A program made the position numbers and the translations under genes. From positions 415,501-479,500 of the forward strand of contig JAJGOT010000508.1 of NCBI GenBank assembly GCA_022457155.1: a stretch of DNA of 64,000 nt, read 5' to 3'. Source of the stretch: Cladopsammia gracilis (lineage: Eukaryota > Cnidaria > Anthozoa > Scleractinia > Dendrophylliidae). Below the pieces are notes generated by a model that saw nothing but the letters and a program-made list of their open reading frames with translations, did not search any database and was not told where the DNA came from. Below are positions 27,943-39,862 of this stretch, piece after piece. How positions within the stretch are numbered: the stretch's first letter is position 1; each line of letters starts with the position of its first letter.

Positions 27943-29417
27943 TTATAATCGCCAAAACGGGAATCTGAATAACTGGTTATATATATTTAAAGTTAACTTC
28001 GTCAGGGGTGAAAGAGTTTTGTTTCCTAAGTACTAGAAAATCATACTTTTCATACTTTTCACGTTTTTTAAATTTGGCTTTCTTTACATGTAGTATTTTA
28101 TCTATTAAACATACGATACATATATTAATTTGAGAATATCAGTATTATAAAAGTGACAGGCCAAACACGACTCCCGCTAGTTGCAAAATGTATAAAGAAA
28201 CCTCTAGAATAGCTTTGACAAATGCTCGATGTATTGTATGACTCTTTGATCTTTGGGATATAAATCTCTTTAATGACAGGAGGTCAGTTTACATGCTGTG
28301 CACACTCACTGCCATTTATAGAATTATTGTTTCTCTATGCCTTCGTTATGCTAGTTCTCTTGGCATATGTTGGGGCGTCTTTGGCTAACTTTTGTTGCAA
28401 GATAAGTAGTGATCGGCTGCAGTTTTTGTTAATTTTTATGAATATGCTTGGATCAGTCAATTTCTCAGCCGGTGATTTAGTGTCTAAGTCTGCGGTGTGC
28501 AAGACTTGTGAGAAAGTGGATCTTTATCACGGATGTAAGTGTCTAAGATCAAAGTCTGAAGCTGCCGTATCTCTACTGGAATAATGACTTCTTGCAGTTT
28601 ATGTTTTAGCTCCTTGTTTTATTCTGTTTTTGAGTAGTGTTTCTTGTAGCTTGAAGAACCTCCTGATCCGTTGTTTCATAATGGCGTTCGGGATTGCATC
28701 CCGACAATGGCTTGTACAGATGTAGTAATAGGAAAGGGAAGGGAAGCCACGCCGTTGAAGCATAAAAAAGGTAGGGAAAACTGCCATTTAACTATTATAA
28801 AAATGGCCTTTCAAAATATCTCAAACAGACACACTTAAATGCTCTCAAAGGGGTACCATTTTTATTGAAAGGTATATGAAAGGGGTACCATTTTCAATGA
28901 AAGGTATATGAAAGGGGTACCTTTTCTGTCAAAATCGGTATATGAAAGGGTAAGGGTTTGAACCTCGGGGCGGAGCATCCCCGTACGAAACTTTGTTGAG
29001 TAACCCCCCGGGATGAATATTGACTTATTGTGACCCGTACGAACTTTTTACGACTGATACCATAAGTTATGTAAGGCAATGTAAAAACAAGGAGTAACGG
29101 TAATCAATGTATTTTAAAGTTAATGTTTGCACGCTTACGTGAGTTCGAGCCAGTTGATTACGCGGCTTTGCTGGTCATGAATGTGTGTGTGTGTGTTGAT
29201 GTGTGTGGGAAATGGGATTTGTGATCCCGAGTTATGGACCCTTCACGCTCAGTAACTAGTATAGGGTGAAGTAGAAAATGCTTTATCTGAGAACATGAAA
29301 GGCGAATGCAAGTTGAAATTTAATTCTTCATTACTTGTTAAATACTTTAAGACATGCAGTTTCAACAATAACTATTTCTTTTTTTTTGTAAAAGTCATAA
29401 GAAGGGTCGCACGGAGG
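27943..29417. other. No gene seen; short tandem repeat
   Basis: A ~37-bp unit containing GAAAGGTATATGAAAGGGG occurs about three times at 28,845-28,950. A (TG)n run lies at 29,180-29,200. The open frame at 28,273-28,584 shows no recognisable domain. Confidence 0.4.
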
Positions 29418-29556
29418 TTCATTTTTTATTTTGTAGTGCAAATTAGGGCCTTTGTTATTTAAACCTCACTGGGATTACAAAATTTAAATAAGAAAGGAAA
29501 AACGAAATGAGTTCTGGTAGTTGTAGTCAAATGACGCTATCGTGCAAATGGCCTAT
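29418..29556. mobile_element. Partial MITE, same family as 39,362-39,547
   Basis: The right terminal repeat (CTGGTAGTTGTAGTCAAATG and following bases to GGCCTA) and the body with AAACCTCACTGGGATTACAA match the complete copy at 39,362-39,547 in reverse. The left end is lost. Confidence 0.65.
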
Positions 29557-29774
29557 TGTGGTTACAGGGGGAGTGTCGTTGCTGGTTGCCTGGGGCCTCT
29601 GGTGTCCACCCCCCCCCCCCCCCCCACCTTCGGGCGCTGGAGCCTCGCGGTTCGCCTCGCGGCGTTTCGCCTTCGGGGAGTCTTTAACAACGAGCTCGGA
29701 GGACTGGCACCGGTAGCATAGTATTGGCTGGCCCGTGTACTTAAAAAATAACTCGAGCCCTTGAGTGACTATTA
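29557..29774. other. Poly-C tract and GC-rich spacer
   Basis: A C16-C17 run is at about 29,608-29,625, next to a CG-rich stretch. No gene. Confidence 0.4.
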
Positions 29775-30290
29775 TTATTTGCGTGACACTGCCTTTTGTA
29801 AACGTGTGAATTCTACGACACGGATGCTGTTCTCGATGTGCTTGTAGCCCGTGGCTTTGAAGCAAAGCCGGCAGACTGCTCGAGCTTTGAGGTCGCCGTA
29901 TTGTTCCACGAGTTGTAGCAGGTTTTCATCGGGGAATTCAACGGGAATGAAGCATGACACGTGTAGTGCTTTTTGCCCTAAAAGGCGTAAAGGGATAACG
30001 CGGCTTTCGCAGTCAAAGCCCGATGCCGCGAACCGCGTGGCCGATTCTGTAGATCGGAGGCTGATGTCGAAGCACTTTCCTCCGTAGAGGGGTACAATCC
30101 CAACGATTTCTTCCTTAAAGTTCGGTAACGACTGCGCTATACTGAGCGAGTCAAGATCCAGGTTTTCCTCCGCTATCAAGCGGACAGTAAGAACGGCTGG
30201 TGTGCGGGACTCGCGGCCATCTCCACGTAACGCGAGGGCGAGAAAACTCGTGAGACCAAAACCAAAACCACAAAATTGAAAAGCACGCAC
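29775..30290 (-). pseudogene. Retrotransposon ORF1 (gag-like) fragment
   Basis: The 171-residue frame contains VVEFTRLQKAV at the C-terminus and IVPLYGGKCFDISLRS in the middle, a pattern I associate with ORF1 proteins of Tx1/L1-type LINEs, normally followed by CCHC zinc knuckles. Here the knuckles are absent. Assignment is tentative. Confidence 0.4.
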
Positions 30291-30518
30291 TCACCAAAGC
30301 GAAGACAGATAGTTACCAGACGCTTTCTTGCTTGTGGTGAAAAAACGGCACCAAATCTTGTGATAAAAAGCTCTCCTTAGTCGTCGAAGTTTAGGACTAT
30401 TCTGGCTTTTGGTCTTGAAAAAGTGGGGCACTGATGAGAACAGATCCCCCAATGCTGTACAGAGAAGTTGTTAGCAGAGGGGCACGGGTTCCCTCCTTTT
30501 GCAAAAAAAAAATAAATA

Positions 30519-30568
<50 letters not shown>

Positions 30569-31160
30569 TAAGGCCCAGCCTATAACATTTTCTAAACACG
30601 TCTATTGTATAACCAAATAATAGGACCCCATTTTAGTCACTAGCGTGAAAATGTAAATAACTTCTGTAAAAATGCAAGGACCACTAGAACAAACAGTAGC
30701 AATATATAGTTGGACCGTTACTTGTTTATTAGCCTATCGTGTGCCAGCAATTTATCTTAGCCCATTTTAAATATTGTAACCGTTTGTTTCCATCTTCACT
30801 AAGCTTTCCTAGCCCCTGATGAAGGTTAGTTTTGTCTAACCGAAATATCGGGCATATCTTATTAAAATAAATCGAACAAATTTGCTGTCTGATCAGCCTT
30901 GCATGTTAAAGTTGTTTTTTTTTTTTGAAAATGTAAACTACGCCCATTTCGTGAACATAAATTTCTATTGGCTGATTTGCATCATGTGATGTTTTCATGT
31001 ACGTATTTTAAGTAGACTTATTCTAAAGGTCTGTACAACGGCATCTTTACCATATTCACTATCAATTCTTCTATTTTGTTTTTATTAACCTCACGTTCTA
31101 ACGCTTTAACGAGATGGCTTTAAGAGCCCTTTGATTTATTTTAAAAATTATATATTTAAA
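30291..31160. other. No gene; microsatellite and 3'-end motif
   Basis: An (AAT)n tract is at 30,519-30,565. A CTGATGA...GAAA motif is at 30,812-30,853 (separate entry). From 31,085 the sequence matches a GPCR upstream block at 63,300-63,355. Confidence 0.4.
30812..30853 (+). ncRNA. Hammerhead-like motif
   Basis: GCCC, CTGATGA, a stem GGTTAG/CTAACC, GAAA, TATC, GGGC occur in this order. This resembles a minimal hammerhead with a very short stem III, but one extra A precedes stem II. Confidence 0.3.
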
Positions 31161-31539
31161 GCAACATTCTTTACCGTCAAGATTTATTTAGCTACTCAAG
31201 GACACATAAACCAAGTTCAAGCTCTGCAAGTACAACAAGTACCTCAGAATGGTGAGATGGCGAACATTGCAAGGGTAAGAAAATTTGCATGCTATTACAG
31301 CAATTTACATATATCTCGTTTGATTTGTTTGTTATTTGCCAAACATTTGCCGGCTTTTATATGTTGACACTGTAACGTCAGGATCAGTTACCGATATTGT
31401 AAATGTTATATCACATTATACTTTGACGTTGATGTTTCTCAATTTAACTCTCGATCCGCTGATTTATTGCTGGAAGATGCGACACATTCGCAACAGTGTT
31501 ACAAACATACTGCGAAGTGTATATGCTACCACCTTATAA
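31161..31539 (+). pseudogene. Truncated rhodopsin-family GPCR (TM5-TM7 part)
   Basis: It is homologous to the last ~125 codons of the GPCR gene at 53,035, from TFFTVKIYLA to VYATT, and shows the TM7 end (LDPLIYCWKM, NPxxY altered to DPxxY). One frameshift lies near 31,290-31,340. The 5' part was lost, and the sequence directly upstream is a GPCR upstream block, so a deletion joined the two. Confidence 0.85.
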
Positions 31540-31777
31540 GCAAGATTAAAACTATAAAACTATACTGAAGTAAAGCTTTTTAACTAGAGTAATACAAGTT
31601 GAGGACAGGCCATTTTAGAAATTCAGGGTAACCCAACCAGGAACTTTTAGGAAAACGCCGTGGAATGTCGTTGTACTGTTTTTCCATGTCATTTTACTGC
31701 CCTTAAAGGAAACTGTGTGAAAGCTAATACAGTTTGATCTTTTCGGTTCTTTTAGCTGAATATTTCAGTTGTAGAAA

Positions 31778-32020
31778 ATGTTAGGAAAGGAATCTTATCC
31801 CCCGAATTTACTGGCCGCTTTCTCCTTTCCGAAAATTGACCAATCACAGCGCGCGTACTAACTAAGAGATATAATAAAGGAATCTTATCCCCCGAATTTA
31901 CTGGCTGCTTTCTCCTTTCCGAAAATTGACCAATCACAGCGCGCGTACTAACTAAGAGATATAATAAAGGAATCTTATCCCCCGAATTTACTGACTGCTT
32001 TCTCCTTTTCCAAAATCCTA
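31778..32020. repeat. 90-bp satellite, ~2.7 copies
   Basis: The unit contains CCCGAATTTACTGGCTGC, TTTCTCCTTTCCGAAAATTG, ACCAATCACAGCGCGCGTAC and TAACTAAGAGATATAATAAA. It lies downstream of the truncated GPCR. Confidence 0.9.
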
Positions 32021-32084
32021 GCTGACTTTATTTTGTACCCAAAACGACATTTTTATTCTTGAGAATACAAAAGTCGTTAAATTT

Positions 32085-32345
32085 TCCGATGTTAGGAAAG
32101 CGGTATCTTACAAAAGAAAACTCTAGTTTTAGGTCTAATTCGTAACGAATTTTTAAGGCGACTAAGGCCTTCCTGGTTATTCGCAGTGATGGACTCATGC
32201 CCTTTGCGAATTACCAATTCAGATTTAGATTCATCGGTGATTGCTCTGTCACCGGAAAGGCACATTGTACATAGTTCAGTAACCAAATAAGAGCAGAAGG
32301 GATCCACACGCTTTGCCGCTGCCAGCATTTCTCAGTAGTCTTATT
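32085..32345. repeat. Conserved block downstream of GPCR copies
   Basis: Homologous to 35,470-35,760, 39,600-39,860 and 54,640-54,990, and weakly to 44,920-45,110. It ends with TTTTCTGTAGTTTATGTATG. No coding potential is shared. Confidence 0.75.
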
Positions 32346-35300
32346 TTCTGTAGTTTATGTATGATGATAACGGAGCACTGGCCTGGCCGAAGGCCAGGCT
32401 GCGCAGCCCCATACCCATAGAACCTAAGCCCGCATTTTTCATGGTCATGACCAGCGGAATGTTACGCGGGCGCGTGTCTGCAACATGTGTGTCGCGCAAG
32501 GCTAGCTAGCTCGCGGGCGCGTATGACGTCGCAAAAGATGCGCGTATAACGCCACACGCGCGGCTACACAGCCGTCAGCTCGGTAAACACTTTTTAAAGC
32601 TTTAAAAAAGGTTCGATCTTTCGCAGTGTTATTAGGCGGAGCAGTAAAGTCGTTATTTCCCTGGATTTTTTTCGCGGTTTGCTACTCAAGACAGGGATAC
32701 TAATTAAGGAATACTCAGAAGCCGCTTTAGTGGGAAAAGAAGAGCTTTCAGGGATAAAATCTTGCTTCGAGGAACTTCATCAAAGCAGGAGCAATGCGGG
32801 GAGATGCCTTGTTTTTATTACGGATTTCAGAACCGAAGAAGCGGAGTTTTAACGAATTTTCAAGCAGTCTAGTGCTTTAAAGGTAAAATAAATCACACTT
32901 TTCGATGGGAATTTATGTTGATATGAATTTTTGATTGACTTTTCCTCTGTGTTCTCTTAAGGTTTGGAGACATGTTTATGAAACGTTCAAATTAAGTCGT
33001 GTTGTTATCTTGAATTTGAACGAGGACAGCTCTGCCTTGATGCACAATAAATGGTACGTGTTCTGCTTTTAACATAAATTAATGGAGATTTGAATAAAAT
33101 TTTTCGAAAGAAGATTGTGTTGTCCGTTTTCATGTCTTTGTTTATTCATTACATAGATTAAAAAGCGATTTTATGTAAACAAAACAAGACTTAGATTTTC
33201 TGTCTTCACTCCCGTCGCCTTATGCAAATATGTTTGTGTATTTTTGCAATTTTTATTTCCAAATCAGTTTCACAAACAAAAACTGTATTTTATTCGGAAA
33301 GTAATCGTACTAGTTATTCTAGACAGAGAAAAGTTGTTTTTGTGAACTTTTGTACGGTCTAAATGTACTGTGCAGACGGTCGGGTAATAGTGTTTTTGAG
33401 AATTGCTAAAATTGAAAATAGCCCGTTCGTCAATCTTAATTATTGTGCTTCCAACCTTTCACCTTAGTTAAGTTTCACCTTAGTTAAGCTTGTTCAAAGT
33501 GCTACGCTGTTAGGCTTGGCCTACCTATATATATTAAGGTACATTTGTTTCTTAACCCTTTCACTCCTAGAGTCAATAATGAAGACATGTAGTGTAGTTC
33601 TAACTGTTGCTGAAAACCTGTAGTGTGACCACTGTGCAGTACTTGTAATTGGTACTATTTGTGTTAAATAATTCACAAAATGTAATATTGAATTTTTCTA
33701 GAATTTTGAATATTGACACTTGGGAGTTGAAGGTGAATTGGTTCTTCAAAGAATGGCTACTGCATAGATCACTGACCGTCTTCATAAGCTGCATCTACAC
33801 TGCAACCTATTCCAAGGCTTTGGTTGTGATTCGCTCGCTTCAATGTCGGTTCAAACTTCCTTGTGCTAATAATTTTCTGCAGCACTCTTAAATTTATGTT
33901 AGAAACACACATTTTGCAATCAAGTAAAAATTCTTCTCTTAGAGCCAACTATCCACTGGACAGCACCTTTCTATTATCGTGGAAGTAAACTTGAGAACTC
34001 TCTGAGCCTTGAGTTGAAGTCTGCTGTAAATGTCTAAGTTTTTAAGGGCGTTGGTTCTGATTCAGGTTTTGTGTGACCCGTAGACATTTGCTAACTTAAA
34101 TACTTACATAAGTTTACTCCCAAAATAATTTTGACTAATACTGGCAGTGTAGTAATCTAAACCAGAAAACGGCAAACTGATCCTTACGGCAAGGCGATGA
34201 AGGAGTAAATAAAAGAATAAAACAAAATTTATATATATATTAAAACGAATTTGCCCAATATTTCGGTTTGAAAACAAACCTTCTTCAGGGGCTAACAGAA
34301 AAATGAGAAATGAAGTTAAAACTAAAAGTTCTTTACAAATAAGAGTTTGAAATTATGAAAATAATTTTATATTTTAGTAATCTAAACACTGCGCAAGTGA
34401 ATAGACACTTGAAGTGCTCTAACTGCAGGCCGAGCGACTGCTCTTCATAAGAGATGCAGTCAATGTATATATTACTTTACTATGATTATATATAATTTAA
34501 CCAGCTAAGATATTACATGCTGTTCTAAAACCCAACGCACGGAAAAAGACGACCAAGCTGCCAGCGTATGACATACTCTTTGTTGTGTTTGTCGTTGTAC
34601 TGCTGATATAGGTTGAAATTATGAGGTAGAGGTTGAGTTAAACTGTCTCCGATCTACAGAGTAGTTTAAAGAGCACGTCTCTGAGAAAAAAAACGAAAAA
34701 TTTCAAATAGTAACTTTAAATATTATAAGAAAATCTAAACAAAATTTTTCTTCATTAATGCGTTATTTGAGGAGGCTCGACTTAGTTTTTTTTTTTTTTG
34801 TCGTGGGGTGTAATTTGCATAAAAAAATTTCCAAAATGCCCTAAATAAAAATAAAATAAATCACTTTATTTAGGTGTCAAAGGTATTTAGCACGCGAGTG
34901 CTAGTTGGAATTTGGAAGTGTTGGTTTTTGAGAAGAGGGAAAAACCGGAGTACCCAGAGAAAAACCTCTCGGAGCAAGGAGAATTAACAACCCACATATA
35001 GCACCAAGGCCGGGAATCAAAGGCCATTGTTTAAAACAAAGGGCAATACGCTGGCGTTGCTTTAGTAACCGCTGTCGCTTGGAAACCAGTAACATATAGA
35101 GTCGAGCCTCCTTAAAACAATATAACTTAAAATAACAATTCAATATATATATATATATATATATGTATGCCAATTGCAATTTGTGTGTCGATTATAGCGG
35201 TAGATTAACAATAGAGTTCTTCATGGCTGTCTCAGTACAATATAACGCCAATTATAGCGGAATATTGGCGATCAGTGATTTCACGTTAAAATACACTTGT

Positions 35301-35469
35301 TTGTTGCCGTCAAGCTTTTGTGCTGTCCTGGTAGCGCTAATAAAGTTCTTTTGTTTACAATTCTTGCCTCATTAGTATGTGTGCCTCATTCTCGATATAA
35401 AGCAAGCTACAAAATTAAAAAATCAACACCAAAAATATTGAAAATGCATAGCAGAATTAGCTATTTTAG
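32346..35469. other. Intergenic; no gene seen
   Basis: A CpG-containing stretch with a GGCCTGGCCGAAGGCCAGGC palindrome is at 32,380-32,570. A repeat block starting CTTAACCCTTTCACTCC at 33,553 recurs at 35,770 and, in variant form, at 40,655 and 55,425. An (AT)n run is at 35,145-35,164. Open frames are short and unconvincing. Confidence 0.4.
34253..34292 (-). ncRNA. Hammerhead-like motif, second copy
   Basis: On the minus strand: GCCC, CTGAAGA, stem GGTTTG/CAAACC, GAAA, TATT, GGGC. Same layout and same extra A as 30,812-30,853. Confidence 0.3.
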
Positions 35470-36600
35470 GTCTAATTTGTAAGGAATTTTTAAGGCGACT
35501 AAGGCCTTCCGAACAACTTTTCAACCGAAACGATTCGTGGGGTGTTCCTGATTATTCGTAGTGATGGAGTCACGCCCTTTACGAATTATCAATTCAGGTT
35601 TAGATTCAGATTAAGATTTATCGGTCATTTCTCTCACAGAAAAGACACATTGGATATAGTTCAGTAAGCAAATAAGAGTGGAAGGGATCCGCACGCTTTG
35701 CTGCTGCCAGCGTTTCTCAGTAGTCTTATTTTCTGTAGTTTATGTATGATGATAAGGTGCATTTGTTTCTTAACCCTTTCACTCCCAGAGTCAACAATGA
35801 AGACGTGTAGTGTATTTTAACTTTTGAGTTTGTTGATGAGAACCTATGGTGTGACCACTCAAATAAAAACCTCTTTCGCAGTACTTTTGCATGGTATCAA
35901 CTTTATTGGTCTCATAAATTGTAAATGGTACCATTTGTTTTTCAATATTTTACAAAATGTAATATGGGACGTTTTCTTGAATGTTGATTTTTGGCACTCT
36001 TGTTTGTTGTCGTCAAGTATTTGTGCTGTCCTGATAGCGCCAATAAAGTTCTTTTGTGTATAATTCTTGCCTCATTAGCATATGTGCCTCATTCTTGATA
36101 TAAAGCAAGCTACAAACTTAAAAAATCAACTCCAAATATATTGAAAGTGCATAGCACAATTAGCTTTCTCTGAACATTTAATCCCGATATACTAGATACT
36201 TTGAAAACTCAAATACAAAGAATGTATGGCTCATTAGCACTTTTGGCAACCAACAATCTTGCAGCCCAGTTTTTGACTTTTGATGTCAATTCGTATTTAT
36301 AGCACGGTGTTCTCTACGTAAATTCGTATGTAATGATACAAAATGAACAGTTTATAGTTTGTTCGGTCGAGAATTTTTTATGTCATATGCAAGATAGGTT
36401 GTCAAAAATATATTTTTGTTTACACCCAACCGATGATAAATTCTCGACCTACAGATAAAAAATTATTTATTCGACAGAAAAAAATTTTCAATCGATAAAA
36501 ATGTGTCAACTTATGAAAATAGTCTCGACCTATCCAAATTTTTCGACCGGTGGCACATTGTTCTCTGGTACCCAACGACAATTCTAGAAGAGTGAATTTG
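35470..36600. repeat. Second copy of the GPCR downstream block, without a gene
   Basis: 35,470-35,760 matches 32,085-32,345, followed by the CTTTCACTCC block. No satellite or GPCR precedes it here. Confidence 0.6.
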
Positions 36601-37226
36601 CATCTTTCTAGGTGGAATAACATCAAGTGGATTTTAGTGTTGAAACGAAGCGTTTATGGATGGCACAAACAAATGTTTTATCTGAAAAAAAAAACAGCAA
36701 TCAAAAACTATTGTAATTTTTCACAGGAGGAGAAAAAAGGTGACTGAACAAGAGTTTATTCCAATCCCGCGACGTTTTATAATTTTAAAAGACATCTGTG
36801 AAACATAAGGGCTTGATGAACAGGACTTCTAAAGTCTTGTCCTGCCCGTCATTTTCTTATCATTTTCTTATCTTCGAAGTGGTCTACTGATTTCCACACA
36901 AAAAACGAGAATTCCTTTTTTAGACACAGAGAGTGACACGGTATTGGCTTGGACCGTTAATGGTTGAAATGAATATTGTTGAACTCGAGACAACGAAACT
37001 GAACATCTGTACGTTTACAATTGAAGATAACAGTCAATGATTTAGAATTCCTTCTACGTTGGAACAAAATTGGTGAAAATGACGGCTTGATCATCCGGGT
37101 TTTTCAAAGAACTTTTCACAGGACACCCAGATAAAAGAAAAAGAAGTTTTATCCAGCCTCGCGTGCAAACTTGAAATATCTCTTGGGCATACGGAATTGT
37201 TGCGTCTCAACGTTAAGATCCAAATT
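36601..37226 (+). other. Upstream flank of the first GPCR gene
   Basis: It matches 42,380-42,961 and 52,440-53,034, including GACACGGTATTGGCTTGGAC and the phrase CTTTTCACAGGACACCCA about 110 bp before the start. It probably holds promoter and 5' UTR. Confidence 0.6.
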
Positions 37227-38138
37227 ATGAAAGGAACTGAAGAATTGTTTGCGTCGTACATCGCTGTTTGTGCCATAAACGCGCTATTGTCTTATATCAT
37301 CATCACGTTGAACGTTATAACAATCCATGCTATAAGAAAAACTACGTCGTTACCAAAGACTCTGAAAACATTGCTCCTGAGTCTGGCTGTTTCTGATCTC
37401 GGAGTTGGTTTACTGGTGCAACCTTTGTTTATTACAGTTTGTGTCATGGAATTGAAGCAAAACCCTAATAACGACCCAACATATAATACCACATACTTCG
37501 TTTTTCTCATCCCCGTAAATCTATTTTTTTGCGCTTCGTTCTTTGGTGTCATGGCTCTGAGTGCAGACAGATTCTTGGCCATCCATCTGCATCTTAGATA
37601 CAAGGAACTTGTCACTCACAAGCGTGTTGTTGCTTTTGTCATCTCAGTTTGGGTGTTCAGTGCATTTCTTTCGTTGATTAGGTTGTGGATCCCGGTAAAT
37701 ATTATTTACGTAATTTTTGTCATTATTGATGGTGCTTGTATCATTTCCACAACATTCTTTACCGTCAAGATTTATGTGATCGGACGACGCCACATAAACG
37801 AAATTCAAGCTCAGCAACTACAACACGCATCTCAGAATGGTGAGATGGCGAACGTTGTAAGGATGAGAAAACTTGCTATTGCAGCAATTTACGTATATCT
37901 CGTTTTCTTGGTTTGTTATTTGCCAAACATTTGCCGGCTTTTATATGTTGGCACGGTAACGTCGGGATCAGTTACCGATACTTTAAAAGTTTTATCACGT
38001 TATACTGGGACGCTGGTGTTTCTCAATTCAACTCTGAATCCGCTGATTTATTGCTGGAGGATGAGACACATTCGTAAAGCTGTTATAAACATACTGCGAA
38101 GTGTATATGCTACCACCTTCCAAGTAAGGCAAGATTAA
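37227..38138 (+). CDS. Rhodopsin-family (class A) GPCR, intact
   Basis: 303 residues in a single exon. I chose the Met at 37,227 because the paralogues start there (M(K/N)GTE). Seven hydrophobic segments are visible. Class-A landmarks: TM1 LN, TM2 SLAVSDLGVG, TM3 SADRFLAIH (DRF in place of DRY), TM4 VWVFSAFLSL, TM6 FLVCYLP (no Trp in CWxP), TM7 LNPLIYCW. NTT and NGT/KGT give possible N-glycosylation in paralogues. The overall style (short termini, few extracellular Cys) resembles cnidarian melanocortin/adenosine-like receptors. The ligand is unknown. It has paralogues at 42,962 and 53,035. Confidence 0.9.
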   Translation: MKGTEELFASYIAVCAINALLSYIIITLNVITIHAIRKTTSLPKTLKTLLLSLAVSDLGVGLLVQPLFITVCVMELKQNPNNDPTYNTTYFVFLIPVNLFFCASFFGVMALSADRFLAIHLHLRYKELVTHKRVVAFVISVWVFSAFLSLIRLWIPVNIIYVIFVIIDGACIISTTFFTVKIYVIGRRHINEIQAQQLQHASQNGEMANVVRMRKLAIAAIYVYLVFLVCYLPNICRLLYVGTVTSGSVTDTLKVLSRYTGTLVFLNSTLNPLIYCWRMRHIRKAVINILRSVYATTFQVRQD

Positions 38139-38449
38139 AACTAAAAACTATACGTGACTACCGTCACGAATATAAAACACTACTTGTATTGCTGTGAGTA
38201 GTATTTAAACCTAAAGTAAAGCTTTTTAACTAGAGTAATACAAGTTGTTGACAGGCCGTTGTAGAGCTTTTTAGATATTCAGGGGAACACAACCAGGATT
38301 ATTTGGAAAACGCCGTGGAATGGCGTAGTACTGTTTATCCATATCATTTTACTGCCCTTAAAGGAAACTATGTGAAAGCTAATATAGTTTGATTTTTTTC
38401 GGTTCTTTTAGCAGAATATTTCAGTAGTAGAAAATGTTAGAGAAAGAAA
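38139..38449. other. 3' flank of GPCR gene
   Basis: It matches 31,545-31,777 and 53,944-54,175 and ends at the 90-bp satellite in each case. No gene. Confidence 0.7.
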
Positions 38450-39361
38450 TCTTACCCCCGAATTTACTGGCTGCTTTCTCCTTTCCGAAAATTGACCAAT
38501 CACAGCGCGCGTACTAACTAAGAGATATAATAAAGGAATCTTACCCCCCGAATTTACTGGCTGCTTTCTCCTTTCCGAAAATTGACCAATCACAGCGCGC
38601 GTACTAACTAAGAGATATAATAAAGGAATCTTATCCTACGAACTTACTGGCTGCTTTCTCCTTTCCGAAAATTGACCAATCACAGCGCGCGTACTAACTA
38701 AGAGATATAATAAAGAAATCTTATCACCCGAATTTACTGGCTGCTTTCTCCTTTCCGAAAATTAACCAATCACAGCGCGCGTACTAACTAAGAGATATAA
38801 TAAAGGAATCTTACCGCCCGAATTTACTGGCTGCTTTCTCCTTTCCGAAATTGACCAATCACAGCGCGCGTACTAACTAAGAGATATAATAAAGGAATCT
38901 TACCCCCCGAATTTACTGGCTGCTTTCTCCTTTCCGAAAATTAACCAATCACAGCGCGCGTACTAACTAAGAGATATAATAAAGAAATCTTATCACCCGA
39001 ATTTACTGGCTGCTTTCTCCTTTCCGAAAATTAACCAATCACAGCGCGCGTACTAACTAAGAGATGTAATAAAGGAATCTTATCACCCGAATTTAATGGC
39101 TGCTTTCTCCTTTCTGAAAATCGACCAATCACAGCGCGCGTACTAACTAAGAGATATAATAAAGGAATCTTATCCCCCGAATTTACTGGCTGCTTTCTCC
39201 TTTCCGAGAATTGACCAATCACAGCGCGCGTACTAACTAAGAGATTTTATAAAGGAATCTTATCCCCCGAATTTACTGGCTGCTTTTTCCTTTCCGAAAA
39301 TTGACCAATCACAGCCCGCATACTAACTAAGAGATATAATAAAGGAATCTTATCACCCGAA
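38450..39361. repeat. 90-bp satellite, ~10 copies
   Basis: The largest array in the window. Units differ by a few substitutions; one unit near 38,850 lacks a base. Each has an ACCAATCA (CCAAT-type) core. Because 90 is divisible by three, the minus strand shows long spurious open frames. Confidence 0.95.
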
Positions 39362-39547
39362 TAGGCGATTTGCAGGATGGCGTCATTTGACTACAACTAC
39401 CAGAATTCATTTCGTTTTTCCTTTCTTATTTAAATTTTGTAATCCCAGTGAGGTTTAAATAACAATAGCCCTAATTTGCACTACAAAACAAAAAACTGAA
39501 GGATTCTGGTAGTTGTAGTCTTATGACGTCATCGTGCAAATGGCCTA
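39362..39547. mobile_element. 186-bp MITE inserted in the satellite
   Basis: Termini TAGGC.ATTTGCA / inverted partner ending TGCAAATGGCCTA, with inverted repeats of about 48 bp. It interrupts a satellite unit exactly between CCCGAA and TTTACTGG, so no target duplication is obvious. Confidence 0.8.
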
Positions 39548-39599
39548 TTTACTGGCTGCTTTCTCCTTTCCCAAAATCCTCGCCGACCTTATTTCGTAC

Positions 39600-39860
39600 A
39601 CAATATGACATTTTTATTCTTGAGAATACAAAAGGCGACTCGTTTGGTCTTCTTGGTTATTCGCAGTGATGGGCTCATGTCTTTTGCGAATTATCAATTC
39701 AGGTTTAAATTTAGATTTAGATTTATCGGTGATTGCTCTACCACCGAAAGAGCACATTGTTTATAGTTCAGCACCCAAATAAGAGCGGAAGGGATCCACA
39801 CGCTTTACCGCTGCCAGCATTTTTCAGTAGTCTTATTTTCTGTAGTTTATGTATGATGAT
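39600..39860. repeat. Conserved GPCR downstream block
   Basis: Homologous to 32,085-32,345, ending TGTAGTTTATGTATGATGAT. Confidence 0.7.
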
Positions 39861-39862
39861 TT

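Noticed and set aside
30500..30570. Spaced AAT repeats considered as a CRISPR-like array
   Set aside because: It is a simple trinucleotide microsatellite without spacers.
38408..39222. Minus-strand open frames made of a 30-residue repeat (IGQFSERRKQPVN...)
   Set aside because: They are produced by the 90-bp satellite, whose period is a multiple of three; the same applies to 31,752-31,937, 47,529-47,822 and 54,145-54,510.
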